From Pterobdella sp. o SKG-2022 (taxonomy: Eukaryota; Annelida; Clitellata; Hirudinida; Piscicolidae): a stretch of 64,000 nt of DNA. The position numbers and the translations under genes were made by a program. Of this stretch, positions 10,488 through 25,065 are shown one piece after another. The notes beneath the pieces are model-generated. The model did not search any database. It was not told the origin of the DNA and worked only from the letters and a program-made list of their open reading frames with translations. The stretch lies in assembly GCA_964035795.1 (NCBI GenBank), contig OZ038326.1, positions 2,700,916 through 2,764,915 of the forward strand. Reading direction: 5' to 3'. How positions within the stretch are numbered: the stretch's first letter is position 1; each line of letters starts with the position of its first letter.

Positions 10488-13400
10488 TTATAAATGCATG
10501 GATGGGGGAAGAGGAGGCCTAGAACCAAACCAGGAGGTCTTCCATAATAGGGTGTCTCTCAGCAGGTTTTCCTCTTCCCTGGAAAACTTCAGTAACACTG
10601 AAACAACCCTCATTAATTGCATTGCCTGTAGGGGGTGTCAGTGTATTTTGGTGTTTGATGTACATTTCATATTAACTCTTTTTGAATTATTTTTACAACA
10701 GTATGATCTAATTAGGTTAATTAAAAATTAATTGGCTAAAATATATTTCGTTGTTGTACTAGGACCATTTATTTATTTATTATTTTTTGTAAATTTTGAA
10801 TTATGACTGACTTTAAAAATTCATCAAATTAAATGTTTGTTTAGAAATTGCATATAATTTCCCTTTAATTAATTAATTCACATAACTACCAAAAAACCAT
10901 TCAGTGGTAATAATCAACTGATGCGATAAACTATATGAAAGAATTGAGAATTGAACGAATAAAATGAGTTTAAATCAATAAAAGCACGGTTCTCAACCTC
11001 GTGTTCTCGACATAAAAGGAATTTCATGAGAACGTGTTTTAAGTATTTGAAGTTAGTGTCATTCAAGTTATCCAAGCCATTCCTATTCACATTATCAGGG
11101 TGTTGGTTGACGAAAAGTGCAGTAGAAGCTTCAATAGTAGCGGAAGACAGCCGTTTCTGGCGTGTTTCATTTCTACTATAATCACCATTTTCTTTATGTT
11201 TTTCTCCATCAACGGTTTTATTAGTGGCTGTATCTTCGATATGGCTGACAACAAAGACAACTCGGTCATTGTCGCTATCACTATTTATATTATTGCTACT
11301 AGAACTAAGCGCCTTATCATTTTTTTTGCTTTTAGTTTCGGTGTCAGGTTCGTTGTTGCATTCTGTCGTGTTGTTAGTAATATTGCTACCCCAAGCGTGC
11401 AGAGGGACGTTGGTGTATGAATTGCTGGTGACGATGCTGGTGGGTGTGTCGTTTTTGTTACTTTGTTTGTTGAGTACGTTAAGTTCTTGGTGAAATAATT
11501 TTCTCATGTCGAATAACTTCTGTTCCATCTTTTTAATCGCCTGTAATATGTATTGATGTCCATTGATCCGGATCAAAATTTATTAACAGCCTCATTATAG
11601 CTATTTAAACTTGACGCAAAATATAACTTCACCCACTATATTTTTTTCTTTCATTTCTTCTTCGTGTCTAGAAGAAATAAGATCATTCTGTTCCGACTTT
11701 GAGCTCAAGTTTGATTTTAACTCTTTGATCTGAAACGGTGTATTTATAGTAATTGTTCAGCTGATGGGAATTTTATTATAGTGCATTGAATTTTGAGCAA
11801 TTTTCAAAAATATTTCAAATAATTTTTTATCAATTTATTTTTCAAAAATCATAAAAATTTTTTAGTTAAAAACTAAGTGCTTATAAGCTTAGCATGCGTC
11901 TTTATAAACCCTCAAATCGAAGTTTGAGGCATAATTGACACCACACTTTAACTAATCACTCAAACGGTCGCTTAAAAATTAATTAATGGCCCAATGAAAC
12001 AGATGTTGTTTTGACACGACATCACACACCTTAAATTTAAAAATTTAATCTAGTGCTTCACCAACTGTAAGCCCTAAGGTACCTATGAACTTTTTGAATA
12101 TTTTATTCTACCTGACTAAGTAATTCTGAATTTTCGTTTTTCAAGCATTCGATCTCTCCATCTTTTTTCCGCAAGTCATTATGGCACGCATTGTTACTGC
12201 TTTGAGCATTGAGCAATTGTGAATGCAGTTGGTTTATCTCTCCATGGTTTAGTTCAACTGTCTTCTCTAATTCCGTTTTCTCTGACAACAGCTGTTTGAG
12301 ATCTGTCAAAAGTTCATGAACAAATGAATATTGACGTTTTTATTATTTAATTATTGACAATAAAATACCCAAGTCATATTTCATGTTTTCTTCTATCTTT
12401 TTTTTAATTGTTGAGTGCAATTCTCCTATGACTTGATTTTTCTCAATTAATTCTTCTTCAATTCTTTTAATTTTTGTTTCATATTTTTTGAGTAATTCAT
12501 TATCATGCTTTGAAATTAAATTTTCTTTCTCATTTTCATCATCATTGCTAACAGGCCTAAAATCAACATCATCAACATAAATGGTAGGCCTATGAGGATA
12601 ACTCTGAGAAACGTGGCTTTCAATGGTTTTGAGAATATCTGTGTTTTCATTTACAGGGGAAACAGTAGAAAGATGTGGTATTGTGATGTTTGAAATGTGT
12701 GAGTCTTTATCAGTATGGCAATTACTTTCAATTTTCATTAAATTGTTTTTTGAATCTTCTTCAGCTGGTAATCAGTTTGAAAGTTTCAATACTTTTAATT
12801 CAAACTATTAATACTAAAAAATTTGATCATTGAATGAAATTTTTTATTAATAAACCTACAATGAGTTTGAGGATTGTGTGTATTATATTTATCGTTCTGT
12901 TGAATATCATTGCTTTGAGAAGAATTCACAGCTGTCGGTAAATGCTGTATGCAAAAAATTAATGAGAAATTATCATATATGAGTGACAGTTCAATAAATT
13001 AAAAAATTTAAAAAAATTTAATTAAATCAATGATGAGTATGATCATAGTGGCATCAACTTCAGGAGTTTCTAGACCACTGAGTATTATGAACTTTGAATG
13101 CAATTTAATATAATGTATGTTTTCTTAGATATGACAATTTTTTAAAAAATTATGCAAGTATAACTAACTAAACAAAACAATTAACTAAGATTATATGAAA
13201 AGTTTGAAACAAAAGCAATCATAATAATACTTAGATAAATGAAATTTAGAAAACTGAGTTGATTTTATGAATGTATAAAAATAATTAAATCTGTGACAAT
13301 AAACAAAAAATATATAGATAGAACTTCAAATAAAATATTTTGAGCAATCAAATGTTAATTTTAGACAAAATTTGAACAACTTCATTGTCTTCATCTTTTT

Positions 13401-14509
13401 TCTTCAATGGGACTTCCACATCATCCCAATTGAAACCAGAAATTGCTTATCTATTTTTTCATTGTTAAATTCTTTGATATTAGTTAAATGATAATATTTT
13501 TTTTAATTTTTTATAGAATTTTCATCTAATGCCAGCCTTTATTACCCCCAAAAAACCATGAAGTGTTTATCTTTGTAATTTTTGTTGTTGCATAAGATGA
13601 AATTGTTGATGTTCACAATTCATCTTCTTTCTATGGAAAGCAAAAAATCCGAAATCATCCCAAAAGAAGTAGTTCTTGTATGTTATTGTACTAAGTTATC
13701 GAAGTTTGAAATAAAATTGCGAAATTATTTTAAATAATAATATTATGACCTTAAACTAAACTATGTAGTTTTTAAGTATAAAAAGCGACTATTCGAGCCA
13801 CCATTATATCTTCGACAGGCCACCTTCAGTTGGTGCCAATAAGACAAATTTAATGGTGTGAAGAAATAGGTGAGTCATTAGGAAAAAGATACAAAGATTT
13901 TGGACTGCTGTATATATAAATATAAAGATTTGAAATCTCATTTTACTTTCACCATGTTAAGTGACCAGATTCACTTTATATATAAATTAATCAGATGATA
14001 ATATTAATACATAACTTTTCATCAAAAAAATTGAGATGCCTAAAATTCATATTTATATGTAAATGATAGTGACCAAAAGCATTATGATTTATAATAGAAA
14101 AACTAATTTGAGTAATTTGAAAACGATAAATAGTGATAAAATATTGCACACACCTGATAGGAATGTCTTACTAGCTTGTAACTCTCTTTATCAGAACCCA
14201 AGGCTTGTAAGGACCTTATGAGAAAAATATTATTTTATCAATTAAAAATGAGGTTTCATTTTAAAAAATTTTCTCCTTGTAAAAATTATTAAAAAATTTT
14301 TATATTTTTTCTTTAATTGAAAAAGTGTATCATGATAGTTTCAAATTTGAGTTTTTAATATGTTGTTTGTTCAGTTGGACTTTGATGAAGGACTAGTATC
14401 AGCTGAATGTAACTTTATAGAGTGTTATTTGAATTTTAATGTTAAAAGTATTACTTTTGTGAGCTGATGGAAATTCGACGTGAATTTGAAGCAGTTTGTT
14501 TTGAAAGCC
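10488..14509 (-). CDS. GRIP-domain golgin (GCC1/GCC2-like), 5' partial
   Basis: A peripheral trans-Golgi coiled-coil tether; the GRIP domain binds the GTPase Arl1. Proposed exons on the minus strand: 14509-14455 (weak), 14214-14154, 12944-12860, 12764-12369, 12302-12112, 11729-11637, 11540-10998, 10625-10488. All junctions agree in phase and give about 519 residues. The 12.4-12.1 kb and 11.7-11.5 kb exons are heptad-rich ([50 protein letters not shown]). The GRIP domain is split over the last two exons: [18 protein letters not shown], then [19 protein letters not shown], ending in an aromatic WKTSWFG tail. A polar Asn/Ser-rich linker precedes it. The N-terminal exon was not found before 15.7 kb. 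Which GRIP golgin it is remains open; the size would suit GCC1. Confidence 0.75.
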
Positions 14510-15757
14510 CTGAATTTCATAAGTTCGATTATATTTTTAGTTTTTTTCATCAACAAATTTTTTAAATATGATGAAATTAACTTAAAATATTTTGTTCAAC
14601 GTAAATTAGAAAATGAATTGGAACCATAGTTGTGAATTGAGGCTTGCTCTTTGTCTTGAATTGATTGTTTCATTTTCTTGAACATCTTGAATTTAGTATT
14701 ATTAATATATAACAGTAACACATCAAAATGATATTATATTGTGATTGAGATTCAATAATGAGCAAAAATACATTTAGTCAAATAAATATTGTCATGTAAT
14801 GTAAAAAGATTGTAGTCTTTTTTAGACTATTCTAATAGAATATTCATTTATTCAAAATAAATTTAATATTGAAAAAAAATTCATTAAAAAACAAACGTTT
14901 TAAAGCTTATTTTATTCCTCTCAAAACAATAAAATTTCAAAACCATTTGTTTACAAGTACACGTTGGGATGTGAAGGCTAGTCTCACTTTTCGGCATTTA
15001 AACAAAAATATTTTTCTCATAGTTTTTTGATTCCAGATTTCGATTTTATTTATAATTATAAAATAAATATTTTAATAAAATTTTAGATAAATATTTATTT
15101 CAAATTTCATGACTCAAATTTCAGATTCTGATTCCATTTATAATTAAAAACTGAGACGCAAAATATAAAAAAAATTCGTTTTTTTTTAATTAATTAATCG
15201 TTTTATTTTTTTATGTTACACTATTTTTTTTTGAAACTTAAACTTCAAAAAACGTTTCATGATTAAAGTGTTTGATTCAATGAAATTAAAATAGGCTACT
15301 ACCAATACATTTTCATAATCAAATCCTTCAAAAAATTTAAATTTCACATTAATTTTAAGTTTTGATTTTTTCTCGAAAATTAATTTTGAACTTGTTTTTT
15401 ATGTTATTTCCATTATTTACTTCGAAATTTTTATCGTATTATCTCTGAGCAGTTGTTTTATTTTATCAATTAGAAATAAATCCAACTTAACAAATTTTTT
15501 AAATATATTTTATCATTAGTTTTTTCAGTTTCATACGGGTTTTTGTTTTTCAAAAAAGTTTCCATTTTCAATTTTTTAAACAATAGTTCCATGGACACAG
15601 GGACGTTTGACTGTTGCTGAAATTTTTTCGATACACCTTTCAATACCAGCTGTTTCTAATCGATTAAATATATTATGTATATAAATTTAGTGGTTTTTCT
15701 AACAAATGTTTAACTAAGAAGTTTTTTGAAAAGTTTGAAATTTTTGAAGTTTTCAAA
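14510..15757. other. Intergenic region between golgin 5' side and lengsin-like gene
   Basis: AT-rich, with no supported exon. It should contain the missing golgin start and the upstream region of the lengsin-like gene; a TATATAAAT-like string lies near 15675. The two genes are divergent. Confidence 0.45.
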
Positions 15758-17173
15758 ATGAGTTTCGATCTCAAAGAATTGTTTGATCTTGAAGCGAAAA
15801 ATGGCCGAAAATTTGATTACCTACGTTTCACAATTGGAGATATAAACGGTATTTCTCGAACTAAAGTAGTGCCTCGAAAATTTGTAGAAGATAGGTTGTG
15901 CGAAGGTATCCAGTCTACTGCGAGAATAATGGTGATGGACGCTGGAGGTGAAGCGTTGATGACTGAAGAATTGAAAGAGATAAAGTATGGTAACATGAAT
16001 CAAGTTCCATGCCAAAATACACTCCATAATTGTTCGTGGGTGGGTTTGAACGACGACGAAGATGAAGATAAGTGGATGGTGGGGGAAGTTTTGTGTGACG
16101 TCAGATGGCCCCGAACATACCGGGATGGTTCGTTCATGCAGGGATGTCCCAGGGTTGTTCTCAAAAAACAACTTGACTCTCTCAAACATCTCGGCTTCAG
16201 TCTCTTCTCAGCCTTTGAAATAGAATTTATTCTTCTCAATCCAGAAACTCTGAAAACCGTTCATTGTCATAAAAATTCTTGTCTGACACAATTACATGCA
16301 ACCTATGAAAGTTATCTGTATACTTTGGAAGAAAATTTGTATCGGAGTGGAATTGATGTTAAAGACATGCGAATTGAAAATGGTGAAGGAAAATTCGAGT
16401 TTGTTTTAGTTCCAAGTTTTGGAATCAAAGCTAGTGACGATGCTTTTGTTGCGAAAGAAGCAATTAAAGAGATGAGTACGAAGATGGGTTATTTGGCCAC
16501 ATTTATGGCTCTTCCGAGGAAAGAGGTGACGTTTCAAGCAGGTCATTTGAACTTGTCCTTGTGGACCGAAGATGCTCAAGGAAACCGTTCAAATGCATTT
16601 TGCGACGGAAACGACCCCGATAACATGTCAGATGTATTTCGCCATTTTATCGCAGGTTTAATCAAACATGGGCCATCTCTTATAGCTCTTTATTGTCCCA
16701 CATCCAACTGCTACCGCAGAATCAGAAGGTTTACATTCGTACCTAAGTTTGATTGGGATATTGACAATCGAAAAACATCATTCCGAGTAAAGAATGATAG
16801 CAAGTTCTCAACTTATTTGGAGGTGCGAAGACCTTCTTCAGCTTGCAATTATTATTTGGCAACTGCGGCGACTTTGGTGGCAGGGATGGATGGAATCAAA
16901 AACAAACTGCCACTTCAAGAAAAAAATGCAGCTTTTTACAATAAGAATTTCAAAAGAATCCTTGGAAAAGAGTATGCGGGAGACTTCCCAGAATGTTTTG
17001 AAGATGCACTGAGCAGCTTGGAAACTAACCAAGTGATGAGGGAAGGGCTTGGAGAAGAATTGATTAAATGGTTTGTAAGACTTAAAAGAGAGCTAGAGAT
17101 TCCAAAAACTGACGCGAAAACTAAAGAAGAAGGAATTGTGAAAGAAAGGGCTTTATATGTGAATATGTTTTGA
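15758..17173 (+). CDS. Class-I glutamine-synthetase-like protein (lengsin type), single exon
   Basis: A 471-residue uninterrupted frame with the class-I glutamine synthetase (GSI) fold. The beta-grasp half has FTIGDINGISRTKVVP at 24-39. The catalytic half has FEIEF at 153-157, ENGEGKFE at 207-214, a QAGHLNLSLW block at 260-269, PTSNCYRR at 314-321 and LEVRRPSSACNYYLA at 354-368. Against enzyme consensus, the metal-binding Glu pairs and first His are kept, but GQxE has become GKFE and the second His of HxH is Asn (H263, N265). Animal lengsins belong to this family; vertebrate lengsin is a non-enzymatic lens protein. Its lack of introns contrasts with every neighbour. ATG context is AAAATGAGT. 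A hairpin follows 20 nt after the stop and AATAAA lies at 17234. Whether it is enzymatically active is unknown. Confidence 0.85.
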   Translation: MSFDLKELFDLEAKNGRKFDYLRFTIGDINGISRTKVVPRKFVEDRLCEGIQSTARIMVMDAGGEALMTEELKEIKYGNMNQVPCQNTLHNCSWVGLNDDEDEDKWMVGEVLCDVRWPRTYRDGSFMQGCPRVVLKKQLDSLKHLGFSLFSAFEIEFILLNPETLKTVHCHKNSCLTQLHATYESYLYTLEENLYRSGIDVKDMRIENGEGKFEFVLVPSFGIKASDDAFVAKEAIKEMSTKMGYLATFMALPRKEVTFQAGHLNLSLWTEDAQGNRSNAFCDGNDPDNMSDVFRHFIAGLIKHGPSLIALYCPTSNCYRRIRRFTFVPKFDWDIDNRKTSFRVKNDSKFSTYLEVRRPSSACNYYLATAATLVAGMDGIKNKLPLQEKNAAFYNKNFKRILGKEYAGDFPECFEDALSSLETNQVMREGLGEELIKWFVRLKRELEIPKTDAKTKEEGIVKERALYVNMF

Positions 17174-17191
17174 TTTTAATGCTAATGTCTT

Positions 17192-17242
17192 ATGATAAGG
17201 CTATACTTATCGAAAATTATAGCTTTTTTTTTAAATAAATGT
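17192..17242 (+). repeat. Dispersed hairpin repeat, copy B (in lengsin-like 3' UTR)
   Basis: GATAAG (17194-17199), loop GCTATA, CTTATC (17206-17211), then AAAATTATAG, a T run and AATAAATGT. It matches the copy at 4566-4621 with only a few differences and begins 20 nt after the stop codon. Confidence 0.55.
17234..17239 (+). promoter_or_regulatory. Poly(A) signal of the lengsin-like gene
   Basis: AATAAA, 61 nt after the stop codon. It lies inside the dispersed hairpin repeat. Confidence 0.55.
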
Positions 17243-18498
17243 GTGAATCTTCAATTGATGTTTTCAAAGTTTAATTTTAATCATATATTTTCAACAAGTT
17301 TTGTTGCGAATTTATTTTTAATGATTTTCATCTAGTTTCGGGTACATTTAAGGATTTCTGTAGCCAGATTTTGCTATTTTAAATTAAACTTTGACAAAGC
17401 AATTTTGAATTTGTAGTCTCCTATATAGTTCAAAAAAATTAATCTACTGGAGTATTTGCTTGATCTTACATAAAGATGTATTTGCACTCATGAGGTTTCA
17501 ATTGTATTTTTTTGTCATTTTAATAAAATTCAGTCTCATTATAAAAATTGGTTAAAATTGGAGTTAAAAAATTCAAACTCTAATTGTTGTTGAAAGAAAA
17601 AAAATTCAAGAAAAAGACCAAGATTTTTTCCACCTCAAAGAACTTTGGTATTAGGTATTCGGACTGCCAAGCTTCCTGTAATACAAATCATATTAACTCT
17701 TTTCATGATCTTACGCAAGCAGCTAAATTAAAATTGGAAATTTTAATATAAACCTCTGAAGCTTAGTATTATGTTTTTGAACATTTTTGTGAGTAGTTCT
17801 ACAACATAAAAAAATGTATTAAGCTTTTGGTTGCTAGCTATATATATCTTACAACATTAGGTAAGAACCCAAGAAAGTTCTAACGTTTATTTAGAATATA
17901 ATAGAAGCAAACACTAAGGTTTATTGAGAAACTTAATACATGAAGCTTTTCGTATGAGTATCTTACATTATCTAGTGTTTATTAGGAACCAAAGTATTCT
18001 AGCGAGAGTTTTCATTTATGAAGTTTTACTAGTTTTTGCTTCATATAATGTCAAAAGATGAACCGGGTGTATATTATTTTTATACGCTAATTCCAGGTAT
18101 CGAATGTTTTATAAAAATATTTATTCAATAGCGAATATATTCTTAAAACTCGATGCAAAAAGTTATTTGAAAATATAAATATACTGCTACACACTTAGCA
18201 TCATTTTCGATAAAAAAGTTTACATTTTCACGTCAAAATATATATTTTTTAACAATTTTTTTAAAGGATACAAAAGTTTCTAATAATAGAGTTTTTTTTT
18301 AATTAAAAAAAGTTGTAAAACTTTTAATTTAAAAACGTTATATGTATTGTTTACAAAACAGTGAATGTATAAGCTTAATTCATATTAAAATGACTTAAAG
18401 ACGCCAGTATAAAACATTAAATTCAATTTTATTGGAATAGAAAGTATTGGATATAAATTCTCCGTTATTAAGTAAAAACTCTAATTTTAAAATTAACA
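17243..18498. other. Intergenic region, lengsin-like to PP2C
   Basis: AT-rich spacer between two same-strand genes. I see no exon or repeat family I can name. It includes the promoter of the PP2C gene. Confidence 0.6.
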
Positions 18499-21146
<2,648 letters not shown>

Positions 21147-23427
21147 CTTTTATTGAAATTTTCATTTTTCTGTTATTTTTATATCACAAGCCTAGTCATT
21201 CTACTCACAAATTCCGTTTTTTCACTCACTGAATCTCTTACTCAATGCAATAAAAATATTAATTATAATAATAAGAATATAATAATTATTTTCTTAAAAA
21301 TATTTTTTTTTACAAGCTTAATTACTTTTGTCAAGTCAACTTTCAATTTCAAACACTTCAAACACCTGAAAAGCTTCTAATTGTTTCCATAAAGAGTTTT
21401 GTTTTATTTAATATTTATTAAATGACCAAAAATACATTTATTTATAAAGGTTTTTTTATTTTGCTCTTTTATATCTTTCCTGGCGGGCCTTACTCAAAAT
21501 GAGTTTCTTCGAATCTTTTTTGGAATAATTATCAGCATCTTGACTCCCACAATTTTGCAATTAAGATTGCATATTACTCACATAGTTTTTCATATAACCA
21601 TTTTACGCTAATTTTTTCAGTTTTTGATTTGTTCAATAATAACAACATATTTTTCAATGAAATAGATCAAATTTGTCCAAATAGTATTCATAATTTTTGT
21701 ACTTGAATCAATAAAAAGCAATAGTAATATTTTTATGTTTCATTATTTAAATATTTTTATGATTCATAGAACATCACTATTTAAAAGTAATTCAGTATTT
21801 TTGTATCCCTCCACTAACTCTCAAATACCGGTTGATGTTTCATTATCTTATAATCGTTTGTTACATTTTCACCCAGAATGTTACTTCATTGTTACTAATG
21901 TTTCAACTATTATTATTCAGTTTTATTGTTATATTTTTGTCATTAGTTGTTACTATTTTTTTATCAAAAACTTCATTTTCATATTTTTATTACTTTTCCA
22001 CTTATACTTGTTCTTCATTGACATAAGAACACTTGAAAATCTATTGATTAAGAATTGATGTCAGTGCCATTTTGTTAATCTATTTTTCAAAAAAATTTTT
22101 TTCATAATTTTGTTTTTATTAAAATTTTTAATAAATTATATTTATTAAAAGTGCTATAAGTAACCTATTTAAAGATTTAATATTTTAAGTTGTTTTTCTT
22201 TTTTTTTAAGTTGTTTCAAGTAATTTAAATAAAATTAATTTTCGATTTTTTCATGAGAAACATCTATATTGGTTAGTGACGCAATTTGTGTTATAATTCG
22301 TTTCAATAAAGCAACAATCTAAGGTTATACAATTATATTTACGATGAAAGCCATAACCGTTATTTCCGCAGTCTTCAACATTTAAGTTGATAAATAAACT
22401 CAGATGACTAGATAGATAAAAAGATGGAGAGAAATATATAGATCCATGGATAGATACACAAACAAAGAAATCACTTGGAAAAAATCTTTCGTAAAGTATT
22501 GGTCCTATAACAAAACTTGAAGAATTTACAATCTTGAAAGAAATTTAGAAAAAACATCAATTTTTGTAGTTTTTTATTTTTTCTATGTGATGAGATTTCT
22601 CTTGTTTGTTTCAGTTAAGGATCGGTAGATAGGTATCGTTAATAACTATGTAGCCTAGCCAATCTCTATAGGAGCCTGTCTCGTTATGCTTGTAGGCATA
22701 TGTACAGGTTTTTTCAGATTTTCTGTTATGGTGTGTTGAGATTTGTTTTATTTCAAGTTTATCAACTAAGTTATTTAACTAATAAAATCAACATGAGCTC
22801 TAAAAAGATGAAAAGCAAAAAAAAAAGAAAACTATTATGAGTTGCCATAACTTTTTAGAGATTTTGTATGTTTTTTTACCAGTTTTTTTTCTTAAATTTT
22901 ATAAAACCTTATAAAAGTTATACTGTAAAATCTAGCCTTTATTTGAAACCTACCGATATTTGAGCGAAGAACAGAGCAAATCTTCTCTAATAGAACACAA
23001 AGCAACACATTCCAAAAGACTCCGCACTTTAAGTTTAAAGCAGTTTCTTGCAATGGAGCTATCATTTCTTAACAGGTTAGTGAATTTTTGTGTCGCTTGC
23101 CACGTCATTATCCTTTTCGAGAAGTTCGCTTGTTTCGAGACGCATTGCTTTTCTGTGGTTGCGTGTTAATGTTGAGCACATAACAGATGTCTATTAACAA
23201 ATCTTTTGCTCTAAACCGATATATCTTTTTATATACCGCTCATTCATCCATCATTCATCCCCCAATCATCAAAAGTCCCACCTGCGGGCTGAACAGGTCC
23301 TTGTGTAGTTACCCCAGCATTGCCTTCGTTGCTATTTGTAACCGAACCACTTTGGCCCGTGCCACCATTTAAAAAGTTTTACAAAAAAAAGTAAATAAAA
23401 AACTTGATCATGATGAGGTCAATTCAT
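21147..23427. other. Intergenic region with possible non-coding exon
   Basis: The PP2C 3' UTR (AATAAA at 21249-21254) is followed by AT-rich spacer. At about 22955-23075 a plus-strand open segment with ordinary codon content ends at a good donor (AACAG/gttagt). Minus-strand sequence at 23270-23370 encodes a Gly/Asn/Thr-rich frame ending TFDDWG. Either may be an exon, but neither could be tied to a gene. Confidence 0.4.
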
Positions 23428-25065
23428 TTATTGCTTATATAAATAATTATAAGCCTGAACGATAATACCATCATTAACAGCCACGACTACCACTTCACAC
23501 AATGTTAACATGCCCGTCTTGTTCAAGGCCTGCTGTACTACCATGTATCTTAAAAATAAAAATAAATATAATCATAATAATAATAAAAATTCTTGTTATT
23601 ATTCTTCATCATCATCACCACCATCACCGTTTAACGTCGTTTGTTCTTTTTCAAAAGAGGTTTGATAAAATCATGTATCGACATTTTAATGAAAGTTTTA
23701 ATGTTCACAGGTATAATAAATTTAATAATAAAAAAAATACACTAATAATAAAAAAAAATAAAAATCATAAATAAAAAAAAAATATTAATAACAATAATAA
23801 CCTGCCCGCTTTCATGCTACTCCTACAGAAGAGAAAAATATCACTGGTTGATATGGAAATGTTTCTGCCGTAAATGCTACACAACTGTTGTTGTATGACG
23901 TCACAATTTACGATTTTATTCAAAAAAACTTATAATAGTTATTAAGATAAAAAACTTTCTGTTAACAAAGTAACACTTGCAAGTATTACTTAACTAGTTA
24001 AGCTATGACGTACCTAGTTAAGCTATGACGTGTAAGGTAAGCTATTATTTTTTGATATTCTATTTTAGTTACATTTTGTCTGTTGTTGTTTTGTTTGTCT
24101 TATAATTTTTTTTAGCTTATCAGATGTTCATTTTGATTATTGTGCGTTTTTCTTTAAAAAATTTTCATTTCCAATATATCGAGCTATGGGTGTTTTTTGA
24201 ATAGATTCCATTCTGTCCATAGTTTCAAAGTTAACAAACAAATTCAAATAAAAAACGATAAAACCATCCAAAATTTTTTGTGTAATTGTTTATAAAAAAA
24301 AATCAAGAGATACTTCAATATCATTATGTCTGGGAGCTCGAATGCTGACGTCATTCTTAACAGTGCCCACGTAAGCCCCCTTCAAATTGTCCACGCATCC
24401 GGCGTCATTGTGCACTGTTTATGTTTTTGGTGTTATCTTTTTATGTGTTTAATTTGTTCATGTTTTGTTTATGTGTTTTGGTCTTTTATTTTTTTATGTA
24501 TCTCGATATTTTGTGTTTGTTTTCATATGTTTTCACTTTGTATGTATGTGAGTAGTAATAACTATTAAAAGTCTAATAACATTGACTGAAATAGCTGATG
24601 GAGATGGAGACTTTTTTTAGCTTATACTCCGCACCCAAGTCCACTGACCACCATGCCGGTTCAGTCTGCTCTGTGGTAGTAGTAGGAGCTGTATGAAACT
24701 CAAATTTGGTATGAGCTAATAACATCGGTAATTAATGATACTCATCAAATAAAGCGCAACATACCAGGCTGGGTCAATGCAGAAACGAAGCAGGTATGAA
24801 GCGCTTTGTTTATTTCGTACATCAAACCATCATTGGCTAGAGAAGCGTTTGATGGCGTGTAGGGTTTGCTGCTGAAGGTCGGTCGTCCCACTAATGAAAA
24901 CCCTTCAGTGCTTTGGATGGTTGTAGAGATGATGGTTAAGGGTAGGATGATGGTTGTAACGATGGATAAAGAAGATAGAGATGGGTGATGAGGGTTGGAG
25001 TTTTGGAGGGATCGAGTGGTGAGTTGGAAGGCTTTGCTCGGGTTGAATGAGCTCACCATGTGCAT
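23428..25065 (-). CDS. Fucolectin/tachylectin-like (FTP, F5/8-type) lectin, incomplete model
   Basis: A predicted secreted carbohydrate-binding protein. Minus-strand exons: 25065-24765 (ATG), 24688-24587, from 24414 (end unresolved), 23822-23802 (21 nt), 23548-23428 (stop). The domain reads in order: GFSLVGRPTFSS and NASLANDG (strand 1 and the xDG turn), PAWWSVDLGAEYKLKKVSIS, CVDNLKGAYVGTV, then SSMKAGRYMVVQQALN and MLTLCEVVVVA. The WWxVDLG, MKxGRY and LTLCEVxV blocks are the hallmark of fucolectin-related domains. Before the domain, a hydrophobic segment (SIVTTIILPLTIIS) at residues 34-47 may act as a signal. The exon at 24414 exits in the wrong phase for the next one, so at least one exon is missing. 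A single domain of about 150 residues; sugar specificity is not predictable. Confidence 0.75.

Noticed and set aside
10402..10731. Plus-strand 109-aa frame
   Set aside because: Antisense to the last golgin exon (10625-10488), which encodes the second half of the GRIP domain.
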